Notes: generated by a model not told the origin, from the sequence alone. DNA of 64,000 nt from an uncultured Thioclava sp. (GCF_913064665.1 NZ_CAJYBT010000007.1:1-64000); one strand, 5' to 3'. Positions 16,240 through 25,215 are shown, counted from the stretch's first letter. Translations and numbers: made by a program.

Positions 16240-16314
16240 ATGTGCCAGTCGGGTGAGATGCTGCGCTGCGGCGAGTAAATCCGTTGCTTGCATCACATCT
16301 TCTTGTATCATCAT
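16240..16314 (-). pseudogene. Possible N-terminal remnant of an ArsR-family regulator
   Basis: From ATG 16314 the frame reads QATDLLAAAQHLTRLAHYCE, which resembles the first helices of ArsR/BigR-type repressors (compare the family pattern AxxLLKALAxPTRLxILCxL). The similarity stops after about 27 residues and the frame then runs into the start of the DUF1800 gene. Such regulators commonly sit divergently from YeeE/YedE sulfur genes, as here. The match is short and could be chance. Confidence 0.3.
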
Positions 16315-16351
16315 GTTTGAATATATCGGCATGGGAGAAAGGGAGACTGCC

Positions 16352-16867
16352 ATGAGAGACGCTCCAAAGCCATTTTGGTCACCGCTTTCAGCGGGAATTG
16401 TGCTGGGTTTAGCGCTTTTGCTGACCTTTATCATTACCGGCCACGGGCTGGGAGCTTCTGGTTTCGTGACGCGATTCGCAGCGCAAGCCAATGAATGGGT
16501 CGCCCCAACCGCGACCGCAGAGAACGCCTATTTCGGGCCGTTCATGAAGGCGGGCAATCCGCTGATGTCCTGGATCACCTGGGAAGTCGTGGGCGTGCTG
16601 ATCGGCGCGTTTCTGGGCGCCAAAGGGGCCGGGCGGATTTCGGTCAAGGTGGAGCGCGGGCCTTCGACGTCCAGCGGCAATCGCTTGATGTATGCGCTGA
16701 TCGGGGGCGCGCTGGTGGGCTTTGGCGCGCGTCTGGCGCGCGGCTGCACCTCGGGTGTGGGGCTGTCGGGCGGCGCGACGCTTGCCGTGGCAGGTTTCGT
16801 GTTCCTGATCGGATTTTTCGCGGCAGGCTTTGCCGTGTCCTTTCTCATGCGGAGGGTCTGGCAATGA
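16352..16867 (+). CDS. YeeE/YedE family membrane protein, first half
   Basis: A 171-residue membrane protein with four or so helices. The family motif GFGARLARGCTSGVGLSG (about residues 127-144) contains the conserved Cys of YeeE/YedE proteins, which import thiosulfate or other sulfur compounds in characterised members. ATG 16352 follows AGGGAG at a proper distance. It overlaps the next gene by four bases; together the two short proteins correspond to one full-length YeeE. They are often linked to sulfide or persulfide detoxification and an ArsR-type regulator. Confidence 0.85.
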   Translation: MRDAPKPFWSPLSAGIVLGLALLLTFIITGHGLGASGFVTRFAAQANEWVAPTATAENAYFGPFMKAGNPLMSWITWEVVGVLIGAFLGAKGAGRISVKVERGPSTSSGNRLMYALIGGALVGFGARLARGCTSGVGLSGGATLAVAGFVFLIGFFAAGFAVSFLMRRVWQ

Positions 16868-17508
16868 GTATTCCGTTTTATGATGGCGGCGTGGCCTCAG
16901 GTTTGCTGTCGGGTGTGCTGTTTGGCTACGCGCTTGAGGCCGCCGGTTTTGGCAGCGCGCGCAAGCTGACGGCGCAGTTTTCGCTGCGGGATTTCTCGGT
17001 GTTCAAGGTGATGTTCACTGCCGTTCTGGTGTCGGCAATCGGGCTGTATATCCTGCGCTCGATGGGGCTGATGGCGGGCAATGCGGTGTTCATTCCGACA
17101 ATGTTCTTCTGGGCGATCCTTGCGGGTGGTCTGCTGATCGGGGCCGGGTTCGCACTTGGGGGCTATTGCCCGGGCACCTCGGTGGTTGGCGTGGCCTCGG
17201 GGCGCATCGACGCGGTGGTTTTCGCCGTGGGCATGGTGATTGGCACCTCGGCTTTCGCTTGGGTGTATGAGCCGCTGATGGGCTTTTATATGGCCGGTCA
17301 GGGTCCGGCGGCGCAAACCTTGCCGCAGCTGTTCGGCCTGCCCGAATGGGTGGTTCTGCTGGTGCTGGTGGTTTTGGCCGCAATCGGTTTCCGGCTTGGC
17401 ACGATGATGGAGCGCGCACGTGGCGGCCCGCTGACGTCCGAGGAGGTCTGTGCACCCGATGACGAGGCCGATGACCTGACCATGACCGCAGCCACGCGCC
17501 AAGCGTGA
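16864..17508 (+). CDS. YeeE/YedE family membrane protein, second half
   Basis: A 214-residue membrane protein starting within the stop of its partner (ATGA). The core helices carry LLSGVLFGYALEAAGFGSARKLTAQF-type residues (about 14-39) and the motif GFALGGYCPGTSVVGVASG (about 97-115) with the conserved Cys of the family. The C-terminal 25 residues are hydrophilic and acidic. It most likely forms the second half of a sulfur-compound transporter with the preceding protein. The downstream secreted CX4R protein is 46 bases away and probably in the same operon. Confidence 0.85.
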   Translation: MSIPFYDGGVASGLLSGVLFGYALEAAGFGSARKLTAQFSLRDFSVFKVMFTAVLVSAIGLYILRSMGLMAGNAVFIPTMFFWAILAGGLLIGAGFALGGYCPGTSVVGVASGRIDAVVFAVGMVIGTSAFAWVYEPLMGFYMAGQGPAAQTLPQLFGLPEWVVLLVLVVLAAIGFRLGTMMERARGGPLTSEEVCAPDDEADDLTMTAATRQA

Positions 17509-17554
17509 CCTGTGGCCAACGTGATTTGACGATTTTTTGAGGGAGGAAAGACTG

Positions 17555-18304
17555 ATGAAACTGAGAAAGACCAAGACTCGTAAAAGCCTGCTGCGCGCAG
17601 CAATGGTGCCGATGACGGCGCTGGCGATGAGCGCCGCACTGCCGATGGCAGCTTCGGCGCAGGCCACCAACCCCTGTGCGCCCGCCGCAGTGGTCAATCC
17701 TTGCGCCCCGGCGGCAGTGCCTGCCAACCCTTGCGCACCGGGCGCAGCAGCGGCCAACCCCTGTGCGCCGGGTGCGGCAGCCGCAACAGCCGCCGATGCG
17801 GCACCGATGGCCAAAGGCCCCTTTGACACAACGGTCAAGGCCGCGCAGGCCCCCTATGGCAACGAGATGCCCAATATCGTGGTGAATTACCTGCGTGCCT
17901 CGCCCTATATCGGCACGGGTGGTTTTATTGACCCGACCGGGATCCCGATGCTCAAGATGATGGGCTTCAAGACCGTTGTGAGCCTGCTCAAGCCCGATGA
18001 GGGCGCGCCCAACGAAGGCGATTTGGTCAAGACGGCGGGGATGAATTACATCCATATGGCCGTTCCGACCAAAGCACCGACTGCCGATCAGGTCGCGGAA
18101 TTCGCCAAGATTGCGGATGATCCGGCGAATTACCCGATCTTGTTGCATTGCGAGAGCGCCAACCGCGTCGGCGCGATGTGGGCGCTGTATCGCGCCTCCA
18201 AGGGCGTGCCCGCCGAGATCGCAATCGAAGAGGGCCGTCAGGTCGGTCTCAAGACCTCGCGCGAGGCGCAGGTGCGTGTCGACCTGGGCTTGCCGCCGCT
18301 CTGA
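17555..18304 (+). CDS. Secreted phosphatase/rhodanese-like protein (DUF442-type) with NPCAP repeats
   Basis: A 249-residue protein from ATG 17555 (GGGAGG upstream). It has a long basic N-region and hydrophobic signal peptide ending near ASAQA, then four NPCAP repeats separated by Ala-rich spacers (about residues 40-80), then a dual-specificity-phosphatase-like domain. The active loop reads LLHCESANRVGAMWALYR, a Cys-X4-Arg arrangement as in rhodaneses and DUF442 proteins rather than the CX5R of classical phosphatases. In sulfide-responsive operons such proteins handle persulfide sulfur; here the YeeE/YedE neighbours support that (inference). The NPCAP cysteines may bind metal or form disulfides. 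Confidence 0.65.
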   Translation: MKLRKTKTRKSLLRAAMVPMTALAMSAALPMAASAQATNPCAPAAVVNPCAPAAVPANPCAPGAAAANPCAPGAAAATAADAAPMAKGPFDTTVKAAQAPYGNEMPNIVVNYLRASPYIGTGGFIDPTGIPMLKMMGFKTVVSLLKPDEGAPNEGDLVKTAGMNYIHMAVPTKAPTADQVAEFAKIADDPANYPILLHCESANRVGAMWALYRASKGVPAEIAIEEGRQVGLKTSREAQVRVDLGLPPL

Positions 18305-18326
18305 TCTGGTGGTGTAGTGAAATGAA

Positions 18327-18358
18327 CGGGACCGGTCGGTTGGCCGGTCCCGCTTTTA
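18327..18358 (+). terminator. Rho-independent terminator of the YeeE/YedE operon
   Basis: CGGGACCGG pairs perfectly with CCGGTCCCG around an 8-base loop, followed by CTTTTA. Confidence 0.85.
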
Positions 18359-18390
18359 TAAGACCTGCTGCAGTCGAGTGAGGGGTTAGT

Positions 18391-19149
18391 ATGGGTCAAA
18401 TTGCGCGCTCTGGCGCTGAAATCGCACCGCCCGTGCTGAGAAAGCTGCCGCGCGGGCGCCTTGAAGAAATGCATGACGCCGCCGAGACAGTGATCGAGTG
18501 CGAAACCGTGCTGCGCAAATCGGGCATGAGCGTGCTGTCCGAAGTGCTGCGCGATCAGGGCACCTTCACCACATGGGAGCGCTATCCCAAGGGCGACATT
18601 TTTGACCCCGAAACCCATTGCCAGTATTTCTATCACGCCCATGCCGCCGATGAGATGCTCAGCAGCGAAAACGGGCATTTTCATCTGTTCGTGCGCCCTG
18701 ACGCGTTGGGCCTGAACCTTACGCCTTGGGATTTGCCCGGCGCGAGAATTCCCGCCGATGCGCCAGATGATACGGGCGCGCGATTTGCCCATTTCGGTGC
18801 GATCAGCGTAAACGCCAAAGGCACGCCGTTGCGGATTTTCACCACCAATCGCTGGGTGACCGACGAGACGTTTTATCGTGCCTCTGACATGATCCGTCTC
18901 TTGGACCATTTCGCGATTGAACTGGCGCATCCGAACTGGGCCGTGAACCTGTGGCTTAGCGCGATGGTCAGCCTCTATCGCCCGCAATTCGAGGCGCTCT
19001 TAGAGGCGCGCGACAGTCGCATTCAGGCTTGGCTCGACAGCCATCCCGACAGTGCCGTGCTCGAAGATCGCGGCTTGCAGAATATCTCTGAGCTGGCCAT
19101 CGACACCCATGCCCAAATCGCCGCGATCGAGGCCGAACTCGATCTTTAG
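18391..19149 (+). CDS. Conserved hypothetical protein (DUF6969-like)
   Basis: A 252-residue soluble protein with no signal peptide. Its central part is rich in aromatic and His residues (QYFYHAHAADEM, NGHFHLFVRPDALG), then a helical C-terminus with Leu/Glu-rich pattern. From memory it resembles DUF6969 proteins, many of which come from Rhodobacterales; no function is known. The His-rich centre could bind a metal (speculation). It stands alone after a terminator and converges with the TM2-domain gene, overlapping it by four bases at the 3' ends. Confidence 0.6.
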   Translation: MGQIARSGAEIAPPVLRKLPRGRLEEMHDAAETVIECETVLRKSGMSVLSEVLRDQGTFTTWERYPKGDIFDPETHCQYFYHAHAADEMLSSENGHFHLFVRPDALGLNLTPWDLPGARIPADAPDDTGARFAHFGAISVNAKGTPLRIFTTNRWVTDETFYRASDMIRLLDHFAIELAHPNWAVNLWLSAMVSLYRPQFEALLEARDSRIQAWLDSHPDSAVLEDRGLQNISELAIDTHAQIAAIEAELDL

Positions 19150-19460
19150 CTTTCCTGCATCAAGCGCCAGCGGGTCTCGGCCATGCTTTGGCTGATCATG
19201 CCGGGGATCAGCAGCGCATCGATCAGCCACCACAGCCCGACCAGCGCCAGCGGGACATAGCCAATCAGGATCGGCGCCAGCAATGTGCCAATCCCGGTCA
19301 TCAGCAGCATGATCACGCCCGAGCCGACGCGCCCCAGATACATCCGGTGCACGCCCAGCATCGGCAGGAAGAACCAGATCGCATAGGCGGCCAGCGCCGA
19401 TTTCTTTTCATTGGCGATGCGCTGTTCGATATAAAGTGCGCGGGTGTCGTCTCGGGTCAT
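19146..19460 (-). CDS. TM2 domain membrane protein
   Basis: A 104-residue protein from ATG 19460, with GAGG 7-10 bases upstream. Two hydrophobic helices flank a short loop, with the TM2 signature YAIWFFLPMLGVHRMYLGRV and a second helix LVGLWWLIDALLIPGMI. TM2 proteins are small inner-membrane proteins of unknown role. The N-terminal 30 residues are hydrophilic. Transcribed alone, convergent with the preceding gene. Confidence 0.8.
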   Translation of the reverse strand: MTRDDTRALYIEQRIANEKKSALAAYAIWFFLPMLGVHRMYLGRVGSGVIMLLMTGIGTLLAPILIGYVPLALVGLWWLIDALLIPGMISQSMAETRWRLMQES

Positions 19461-19574
19461 GTTAAGCCTCGTTACATTGTCTGATCCCGATATGGGGGGT
19501 GTTACGCGCGGTGCAAGCCCGCAATTGCAAAAACGCGACTTGCGAGGGCGCGCATTGCACGGCAGGTTGGCGCG

Positions 19575-20375
19575 ATGGAACCGATCTTGCAAACATCGCT
19601 CAGCTTTGCGCCCTGGATGGAGGCGCGCACTCGGCGGCTGCCCGGCGTGGTGCCGTTAGACCCGGAGAATTGGCTAGAGGTCGACAGCGCCTATGGCGCG
19701 CAAATGGCGCTGCGCGAACGGCTGCTGAATGAGACGCCCGATCAGGTACATGCGCTGGCCCCAAGTGCCGAACCCGCCGCCGCTGAGCTCTATCAGATGA
19801 TCTTGGGCATCCTGCCCAGTCTTGGCTTTGATCTGCAAGACACGCAGGCTATGTGCCCCGATGGGCGCGTCGTGGCGCTTGATCCAACGCAGCCGTTGAT
19901 GACGCTGGGGCGGCTGGTGCAAGAGGATCTGTGCCTTCTGCAAGCCGATCCTGAGGGCACGGGGCAGGGCGAACATGTGCTGACTGGCGGCGTGCTGTGT
20001 TTCCCCTCTGGCTGGCGGCTGACCGAGAAATTTGGCCGCGCGATGATGCGCATCCACAAACCGATCGAGATTTACACCGACGATCTGGGCGCGCGGGTGC
20101 AACGCCTGATGGATGGGGTGCAGCCGGGGCGCGGGCTGATGCGCGGCACGGCGTCTCATTCCGATGCGTTTCTCGCCGATCCGCGCTCGGAATACGAATA
20201 TGACCATGGAAACGCGGCCTCTAAATTCATCCGGGTGGAGCGACAGGGCCTTGTGCGCTTGCCACAAACCCGCGCGGTGGTGTTTTCGATCCACACCCAA
20301 ATCGTGCGCACCGAAGCGCTGAGCGCGGAGCAGGCCGCATTGCTGGCGGAGTTCCCGATCCGCTTGGCGGATTAA
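19575..20375 (+). CDS. DUF3445 protein (haem-dependent demethylase-like)
   Basis: A 266-residue soluble protein of the DUF3445 family. Recognisable parts: LPGVVPLDPENWLEVD near the start, GVLCFPSGWRLTEKFGRAM (about 137-155), the IHKPI segment, and a late LPQTRAVVFSIHTQIV. Related proteins are described as haem-dependent oxidative N-demethylase-like. The likely haem-contacting residues cannot be fixed from sequence alone. It begins 115 bases from the divergent TM2 gene start; its own leader has no strong ribosome-binding site, so the start is moderately sure. Confidence 0.7.
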   Translation: MEPILQTSLSFAPWMEARTRRLPGVVPLDPENWLEVDSAYGAQMALRERLLNETPDQVHALAPSAEPAAAELYQMILGILPSLGFDLQDTQAMCPDGRVVALDPTQPLMTLGRLVQEDLCLLQADPEGTGQGEHVLTGGVLCFPSGWRLTEKFGRAMMRIHKPIEIYTDDLGARVQRLMDGVQPGRGLMRGTASHSDAFLADPRSEYEYDHGNAASKFIRVERQGLVRLPQTRAVVFSIHTQIVRTEALSAEQAALLAEFPIRLAD

Positions 20376-20447
20376 TTGTTGACGTAAGGTCATCCTGTGT
20401 CATCCTTACCCGAAGAGCTTCATTTATGGCTGTTCGGAGTTTGAGAG

Positions 20448-21227
20448 ATGATTGCTTCCCCCGTATTTTGTCGCCGCAAAGTCTTGGGCACGGCCCTGCT
20501 CGCCCCACTGGCCACAGGGATATTTCCCGGCGTCGCATTCGCCCAAGATTTCGAGCGTTTCAAAGCCGCCCTCGACGCCTCGCGCTCCATTGCAGATACG
20601 CTTGCTGCAAATGTGGCAGAGGCTTCGTTCCCGATCAACGCGCAAACCGCAAAGGCTTGGCAGGACACCGATTTCCAAGGGCGACGCCAGCTTGCTGATG
20701 CCGCAGTCGAGATTCCTGCCGAGGAGTTGCGCCCGTTCGTCATAGAAGGCCAAGAGACGCTCTATGATGCTATGCTTCTGGCTGGTATCGCACCGATCCC
20801 AAGTCCAGATCAGGTGGTGGCGATCCCCATCGAACAGATCCCATCAAAGACAACCTGTCCCGCGGCAGCAAGAACCGCTTGGGAGATTTTCCTGGACGCG
20901 CTTGGGCTTCTTGATGAGTCGGAGATAATCGAGGAAGTGCTGAAGGCGATCGGCGGCGAGCAGTCGATGGATGACATGGCCGATGCAGTCAAGAAAAAGG
21001 ATATCGAACGATTTTTTGACGGCTGCAAGAAACTCCTGACATTGTTTGGCGAAAAGACCTTCCTCGAAATGTTCATCGAAAAGGCCGGCAAAAAAGCCTT
21101 TTCCAAGCTGCTTGCGGCACTGTCCTTGCGGATGATTCCGTTTGTCGGCTGGGGGTATGTGCTGGTTTCGATCGCACTCTCGGTGAATCGGCATTGGGCA
21201 GACATTATCTGCGATCGCGCTGAGTAA
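20448..21227 (+). CDS. Exported hypothetical protein
   Basis: A 259-residue protein with an N-terminal signal that contains a twin-arginine-like CRRKVLGTALLAPLATG (8-24) and a cleavage site near VAFAQ-D. The mature part is helical and charged, with KKKDIERFFDGCKKLLTLFG (about 183-202), then KAGKKAFSKLLAALSLRMIP and a hydrophobic C-terminal stretch PFVGWGYVLVSIALSV. I do not recognise a family. The base composition is less GC-rich than in the flanking genes. Amphipathic helices plus a terminal hydrophobic hairpin suggest membrane association in the envelope (inference). It is followed closely by a bidirectional terminator shared with acnA. Confidence 0.6.
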   Translation: MIASPVFCRRKVLGTALLAPLATGIFPGVAFAQDFERFKAALDASRSIADTLAANVAEASFPINAQTAKAWQDTDFQGRRQLADAAVEIPAEELRPFVIEGQETLYDAMLLAGIAPIPSPDQVVAIPIEQIPSKTTCPAAARTAWEIFLDALGLLDESEIIEEVLKAIGGEQSMDDMADAVKKKDIERFFDGCKKLLTLFGEKTFLEMFIEKAGKKAFSKLLAALSLRMIPFVGWGYVLVSIALSVNRHWADIICDRAE

Positions 21228-21230
21228 TCA

Positions 21231-21257
21231 AAAAGGCCCCGCGAATGCGGGGCCTTT
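21231..21257. terminator. Bidirectional terminator between the exported protein and acnA
   Basis: AAAGGCCCCGC and GCGGGGCCTTT form an 11-bp perfect stem with a GAAT loop, flanked by A and T tracts, so it can serve both convergent genes. Confidence 0.9.
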
Positions 21258-21278
21258 CCAATTCTCTCAACGCTGAAA

Positions 21279-24026
21279 TCAGGCTTTGGCCAGATTGCGC
21301 AGCACATATTGCAGCACGCCGCCATTGCGCAGGTATTCGATCTCGACCGCGGTATCGATCCGGCTTTTCAGCTTGATCTCTTTGGTCGAGCCGTCCGCGT
21401 AGGTGATGGTGCAGGGCACGATCGACTGCGGTTTGATATCGCCTTCGAGCCCAGTGATCGTGACCTCTTCCGCGCCCGTCAGGTTCAGATCCTTGCGGGT
21501 CTGGCCTTCGGTGAACTCGAACGGGATCACGCCCATGCCAACAAGGTTCGAGCGGTGGATACGCTCAAAGCTTTCCGCGATCACGGCCTTGACGCCCAGC
21601 AGGTTGGTGCCCTTGGCCGCCCAGTCACGCGACGAGCCCGCGCCATACTGTTCGCCACCAAAGATCACCAGCGGCTTGCCTTGCTCGGCATAGGCCATCG
21701 CGGCGTCGTAGATCGAGGTCTGCTTGCCATCGGGGCCCTTGGTATAGCCGCCCTCGACACCATCGAGCATCTCGTTCTTGATGCGGATATTGGCGAAGGT
21801 GCCGCGCATCATGACTTCGTGGTTGCCACGACGCGAGCCGTAGGAGTTGAAGTCTTTCGGTGCGACCTGACGCTCGACCAGATATTTGCCCGCAGGCGTA
21901 TCGGGTTTGAACGAGCCTGCCGGCGAGATGTGGTCGGTGGTCACGAAATCGCCCAGCACGGCGAGAATGCCCGCACCTTTGACATCCGAGATCACGCCAG
22001 CCTCGGGCGACATGCCCCGGAAATAGGGCGGGTTCTGGATGTAGGTCGAGGTCGGCGGCCAGTCATAGGTCTCGCCCCCTGACACGTCCACGGCCTGCCA
22101 TTTCTCGTCGCCTTTGAAGACATCGGCGTATTTGTCGATGAACTTGTCGCGGGTGACGACCTTTTGGACCAGATCGGCGATTTCCTTGTCGGTCGGCCAG
22201 ATGTCCTTGAGATAGACATCCTTGCCATCGGGGGTTTGCGCCAGCGGCTGCGAGGTGATGTCGATATTCATGTCACCGGCCAGCGCATAGGCCACCACAA
22301 GGGGGGGCGAAGCGAGGTAGTTGGCGCGCACATCGGGGCTGATGCGCCCTTCAAAGTTGCGGTTGCCCGACAGAACCGAGGTTGCGATCAGGTCATTGTC
22401 GTTGATCGCCTTGGAGATCTCGGGCTGCAGCGGGCCGGAGTTGCCGATACAGGTGGTGCAGCCATACCCCACAAGGTCAAAGCCCACCGCGTCAAGATCT
22501 TCTTGCAGGTTTGCGGCCTCAAGATATTCCGACACGACCTGCGACCCGGGTGCGAGCGAAGTTTTCACCCAAGGCTTGCGGTTCAGACCCAGAGCGCGGG
22601 CTTTGCGCGCCACCAGACCGGCAGCGATCATCACATAGGGGTTGGAGGTGTTGGTGCAGGACGTGATCGAGGCGATCACGACCGAACCGTCGTGCAGCTC
22701 GTAATCTTCGCCCGCGACCTTGGCGGACTTGGCTTTGATCGTTTTGGTTGGAATCGGACCCTCAGCCGCCATGTCATGTGCCGCCTCCGAGTCGTCCTTG
22801 CCGCGGAACTCGTTGATTACGTTCGCGAACGCCGCAGCAGCGGTGGTCAGCGGCAGGTAATCTTGCGGGCGTTTGGGGCCCGAGATCGCAGGCACAATCG
22901 TGCCCATGTCGAGTTCCAGCGTCGACGAATAGATCGGCGCGTAATCGGCCCCACGCCACATGCCGTTGGCCTTGGCATAGGCTTCGACCAGCGCGATGCG
23001 GTCCTTGTCGCGACCGGTTTGTTCCAGATAGCGCAAGGTTTCGTCATCAACCGGGAAGAAGCCGCAAGTTGCGCCATATTCCGGTGCCATGTTGGCGATC
23101 GTGGCACGCTGTGCCAGCGGCAGATGATCCAGACCTTCGCCGTAGAATTCGACGAATTTGCCAACCACGCCATGGGCGCGCAGCATTTCGACGACTTTGA
23201 GCACTAGGTCGGTGCCGGTGGTGCCTTCGACCATCGCGCCCGTCAGCTTGAAGCCCACGACCTCGGGGATCAGCATCGAGATCGGTTGACCCAGCATCCC
23301 GGCCTCGGCCTCGATCCCGCCAACGCCCCAGCCCAGAACGGCCGCGCCGTTGACCATGGTGGTGTGGGAATCGGTGCCCACCAGCGTATCGGGATAGGCG
23401 ATCTGAGCGCCGGTCTGATCCTTGTCGGTCCAAACGGTTTGGGCCAGATATTCCAGGTTCACCTGGTGGCAGATGCCGGTGCCCGGCGGCACCACGCGGA
23501 AGTTTTCAAACGCGGTCTGGCCCCATTTGAGGAACTGGTAGCGCTCGATATTGCGCTCGTATTCGCGATCCACGTTCATCTGGAAGGCGCGCGGGTTGCC
23601 GAATTCGTCGATCATCACCGAGTGGTCGATCACCAGATCGACAGGCACCAGCGGGTTGATCTTTTGCGCATCGCCGCCAAGGCCCTTGATGCCGTCGCGC
23701 ATGGCCGCGAGGTCCACAACGGCGGGAACGCCGGTGAAATCCTGCATCAGAACACGCGCCGGGCGATAGGCGATCTCGCGCGGGTTCTTGCCGCCTTGCT
23801 TGGCCCATTCGCCAAACGCCTTGATGTCTTCAAGCGAGACGGTGAACCCGTCATCCTCAAAGCGCAGCAGGTTTTCCAGCACCACTTTGAGAGAGGCGGG
23901 GAGTTTGGTGAATTCGCCCAGACCGGCCTCGGTGGCGGCGGGGATCGAATAATAGGTGAATGTCTTGGAGCCGACGCTTAGCTCGCGGCGGGTCTTGGCA
24001 GAGTCTTTACCGGTGACGATGGGCAT
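21279..24026 (-). CDS. acnA: Aconitate hydratase A
   Basis: A 915-residue aconitase of the AcnA/IRP type, the usual length. The Fe-S cysteines appear in ITSCTNTSNP and in YGCTTCIGNSGP, and substrate-binding residues in VGTDSHTTMVNG and QYGAGSSRDWAAKG. It isomerises citrate to isocitrate in the TCA cycle. The start at 24026 is chosen for GGAGG upstream and for MPIVTGKDS; an in-frame ATG at 24044 lies at the ribosome-binding site. It forms a single-gene unit ending at the bidirectional terminator. Confidence 0.97.
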   Translation of the reverse strand: MPIVTGKDSAKTRRELSVGSKTFTYYSIPAATEAGLGEFTKLPASLKVVLENLLRFEDDGFTVSLEDIKAFGEWAKQGGKNPREIAYRPARVLMQDFTGVPAVVDLAAMRDGIKGLGGDAQKINPLVPVDLVIDHSVMIDEFGNPRAFQMNVDREYERNIERYQFLKWGQTAFENFRVVPPGTGICHQVNLEYLAQTVWTDKDQTGAQIAYPDTLVGTDSHTTMVNGAAVLGWGVGGIEAEAGMLGQPISMLIPEVVGFKLTGAMVEGTTGTDLVLKVVEMLRAHGVVGKFVEFYGEGLDHLPLAQRATIANMAPEYGATCGFFPVDDETLRYLEQTGRDKDRIALVEAYAKANGMWRGADYAPIYSSTLELDMGTIVPAISGPKRPQDYLPLTTAAAAFANVINEFRGKDDSEAAHDMAAEGPIPTKTIKAKSAKVAGEDYELHDGSVVIASITSCTNTSNPYVMIAAGLVARKARALGLNRKPWVKTSLAPGSQVVSEYLEAANLQEDLDAVGFDLVGYGCTTCIGNSGPLQPEISKAINDNDLIATSVLSGNRNFEGRISPDVRANYLASPPLVVAYALAGDMNIDITSQPLAQTPDGKDVYLKDIWPTDKEIADLVQKVVTRDKFIDKYADVFKGDEKWQAVDVSGGETYDWPPTSTYIQNPPYFRGMSPEAGVISDVKGAGILAVLGDFVTTDHISPAGSFKPDTPAGKYLVERQVAPKDFNSYGSRRGNHEVMMRGTFANIRIKNEMLDGVEGGYTKGPDGKQTSIYDAAMAYAEQGKPLVIFGGEQYGAGSSRDWAAKGTNLLGVKAVIAESFERIHRSNLVGMGVIPFEFTEGQTRKDLNLTGAEEVTITGLEGDIKPQSIVPCTITYADGSTKEIKLKSRIDTAVEIEYLRNGGVLQYVLRNLAKA

Positions 24027-24303
24027 GAGATGGCCTCCCTTCATGGGTCCTAAGGGTGTCGCTGAGACAGTGTTTGCCCCAAGCGGGGCGCGCGTTCAAG
24101 AGGCGCGTGCTACTTTTTGTATACCGTTGCACACAAAGACGGCGAATTTGGTCCGCAAAGGGTGCCAAGGTCTGCAAGTTCGTCCGCGCGCGGGGGGGGG
24201 GCACCCTGCGCAACAGTTACGCAACGAATTCTCGCAAAACCTTGATTGGCTCTGGTGTGGTCGTCAACGCTAGATATAAGGACGAGAGTTTGGAAGGGTT
24301 TCA

Positions 24304-25206
24304 ATGGCACGCGCAGGTATCAGCGCTTCGGTGACGGTCTGCCTTGGTTTGGCATTGGGTAGCTTTTGGCTGCCAGAAACCGTTTTTGCGCAAGACAGCG
24401 CGCCAAGCGCACCCCAATCCGCGCCCACAGCCAAGCCTGCCGAGACGCCGCTCATCAAGCCCGATGCCCCACCGGGAATGCGGCGCAACGCTGCGGATGC
24501 GTTGGTGCGCTCAATGGCGGGACAAGTGTCGCCTAGCGACGATACGCCCGCGCATGACCCGATCGTGGTTGAACTGTTCACCTCGCAGGGCTGTTCATCT
24601 TGCCCGCCCGCAGATGCGCTGTTTGAGACATATGCCGATCGCGATGACGTGATCGCGCTCGCGCTGCATGTCGATTACTGGGATTATCTGGGCTGGAAAG
24701 ATCCCTTTGGCAAAGCCGAATTCACCGCGCGCCAAAAAGCCTATGCTCGCGCCGCCCGAGAGCGCACCGTCTACACGCCGCAAATGATTGTGGGCGGCAC
24801 GACGGCGCTGGTTGGCGTGCAAAAAGACGAATTGAAAGTTGCGATTGCCCAGCAAAGCGCCGTGCGCCAGCCGGTTCATTTGAAAATCAGCGGCGCAGAC
24901 GGCGACTATGAGGTGTTGCTTTCGGCGGACCCACCGCTCAGCGCGCCCGCTGTGGTGCAAATCGTGCGCTACATGCCCGAGGCGCGCATCGCTATCTTGC
25001 GCGGTGAAAACGCAGGCCAGACGATTGATTACCGCAACATCGTGACCGAATGGCATGCGGTGGCGGAATGGGACGGCAAGACGCCGACCCGGATCAAGGT
25101 TGATCTGGATGGCGCTGATCCGGGCGTGGTGATAGTGCAAGCGGCCCAACCAGGGCAGGGCGTGCCGCTGCCGGGCAAAATTCTGGCCGCGGGTCGCCTT
25201 GAGTAA
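24304..25206 (+). CDS. DUF1223 thioredoxin-fold secreted protein
   Basis: A 300-residue protein with a signal peptide (cleavage near VFAQ-D), a Pro/Ala-rich linker (about 30-60) and a DUF1223 domain starting at IVVELFTSQGCSSCPPAD. The CSSC pair occupies the thioredoxin active-site position, so disulfide chemistry in the periplasm is likely. A second family block HVDYWDYLGWKDPF and YTPQMIVGG follow. The exact substrate is unknown. It diverges from acnA across a 277-base gap that contains a run of ten G (24192-24201). Confidence 0.8.
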   Translation: MARAGISASVTVCLGLALGSFWLPETVFAQDSAPSAPQSAPTAKPAETPLIKPDAPPGMRRNAADALVRSMAGQVSPSDDTPAHDPIVVELFTSQGCSSCPPADALFETYADRDDVIALALHVDYWDYLGWKDPFGKAEFTARQKAYARAARERTVYTPQMIVGGTTALVGVQKDELKVAIAQQSAVRQPVHLKISGADGDYEVLLSADPPLSAPAVVQIVRYMPEARIAILRGENAGQTIDYRNIVTEWHAVAEWDGKTPTRIKVDLDGADPGVVIVQAAQPGQGVPLPGKILAAGRLE

Positions 25207-25215
25207 GCCTGACCG

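Noticed and set aside
22164-23981. Long plus-strand open frames inside acnA
   Set aside because: The opposite strand encodes a complete aconitase with all Fe-S motifs; no start signals are seen on the plus strand.
24192-24201. Run of ten G between acnA and the DUF1223 gene, as a phase-variable switch
   Set aside because: It is not inside or just upstream of a gene start in a way that would alter expression, and such runs are prone to sequencing error.
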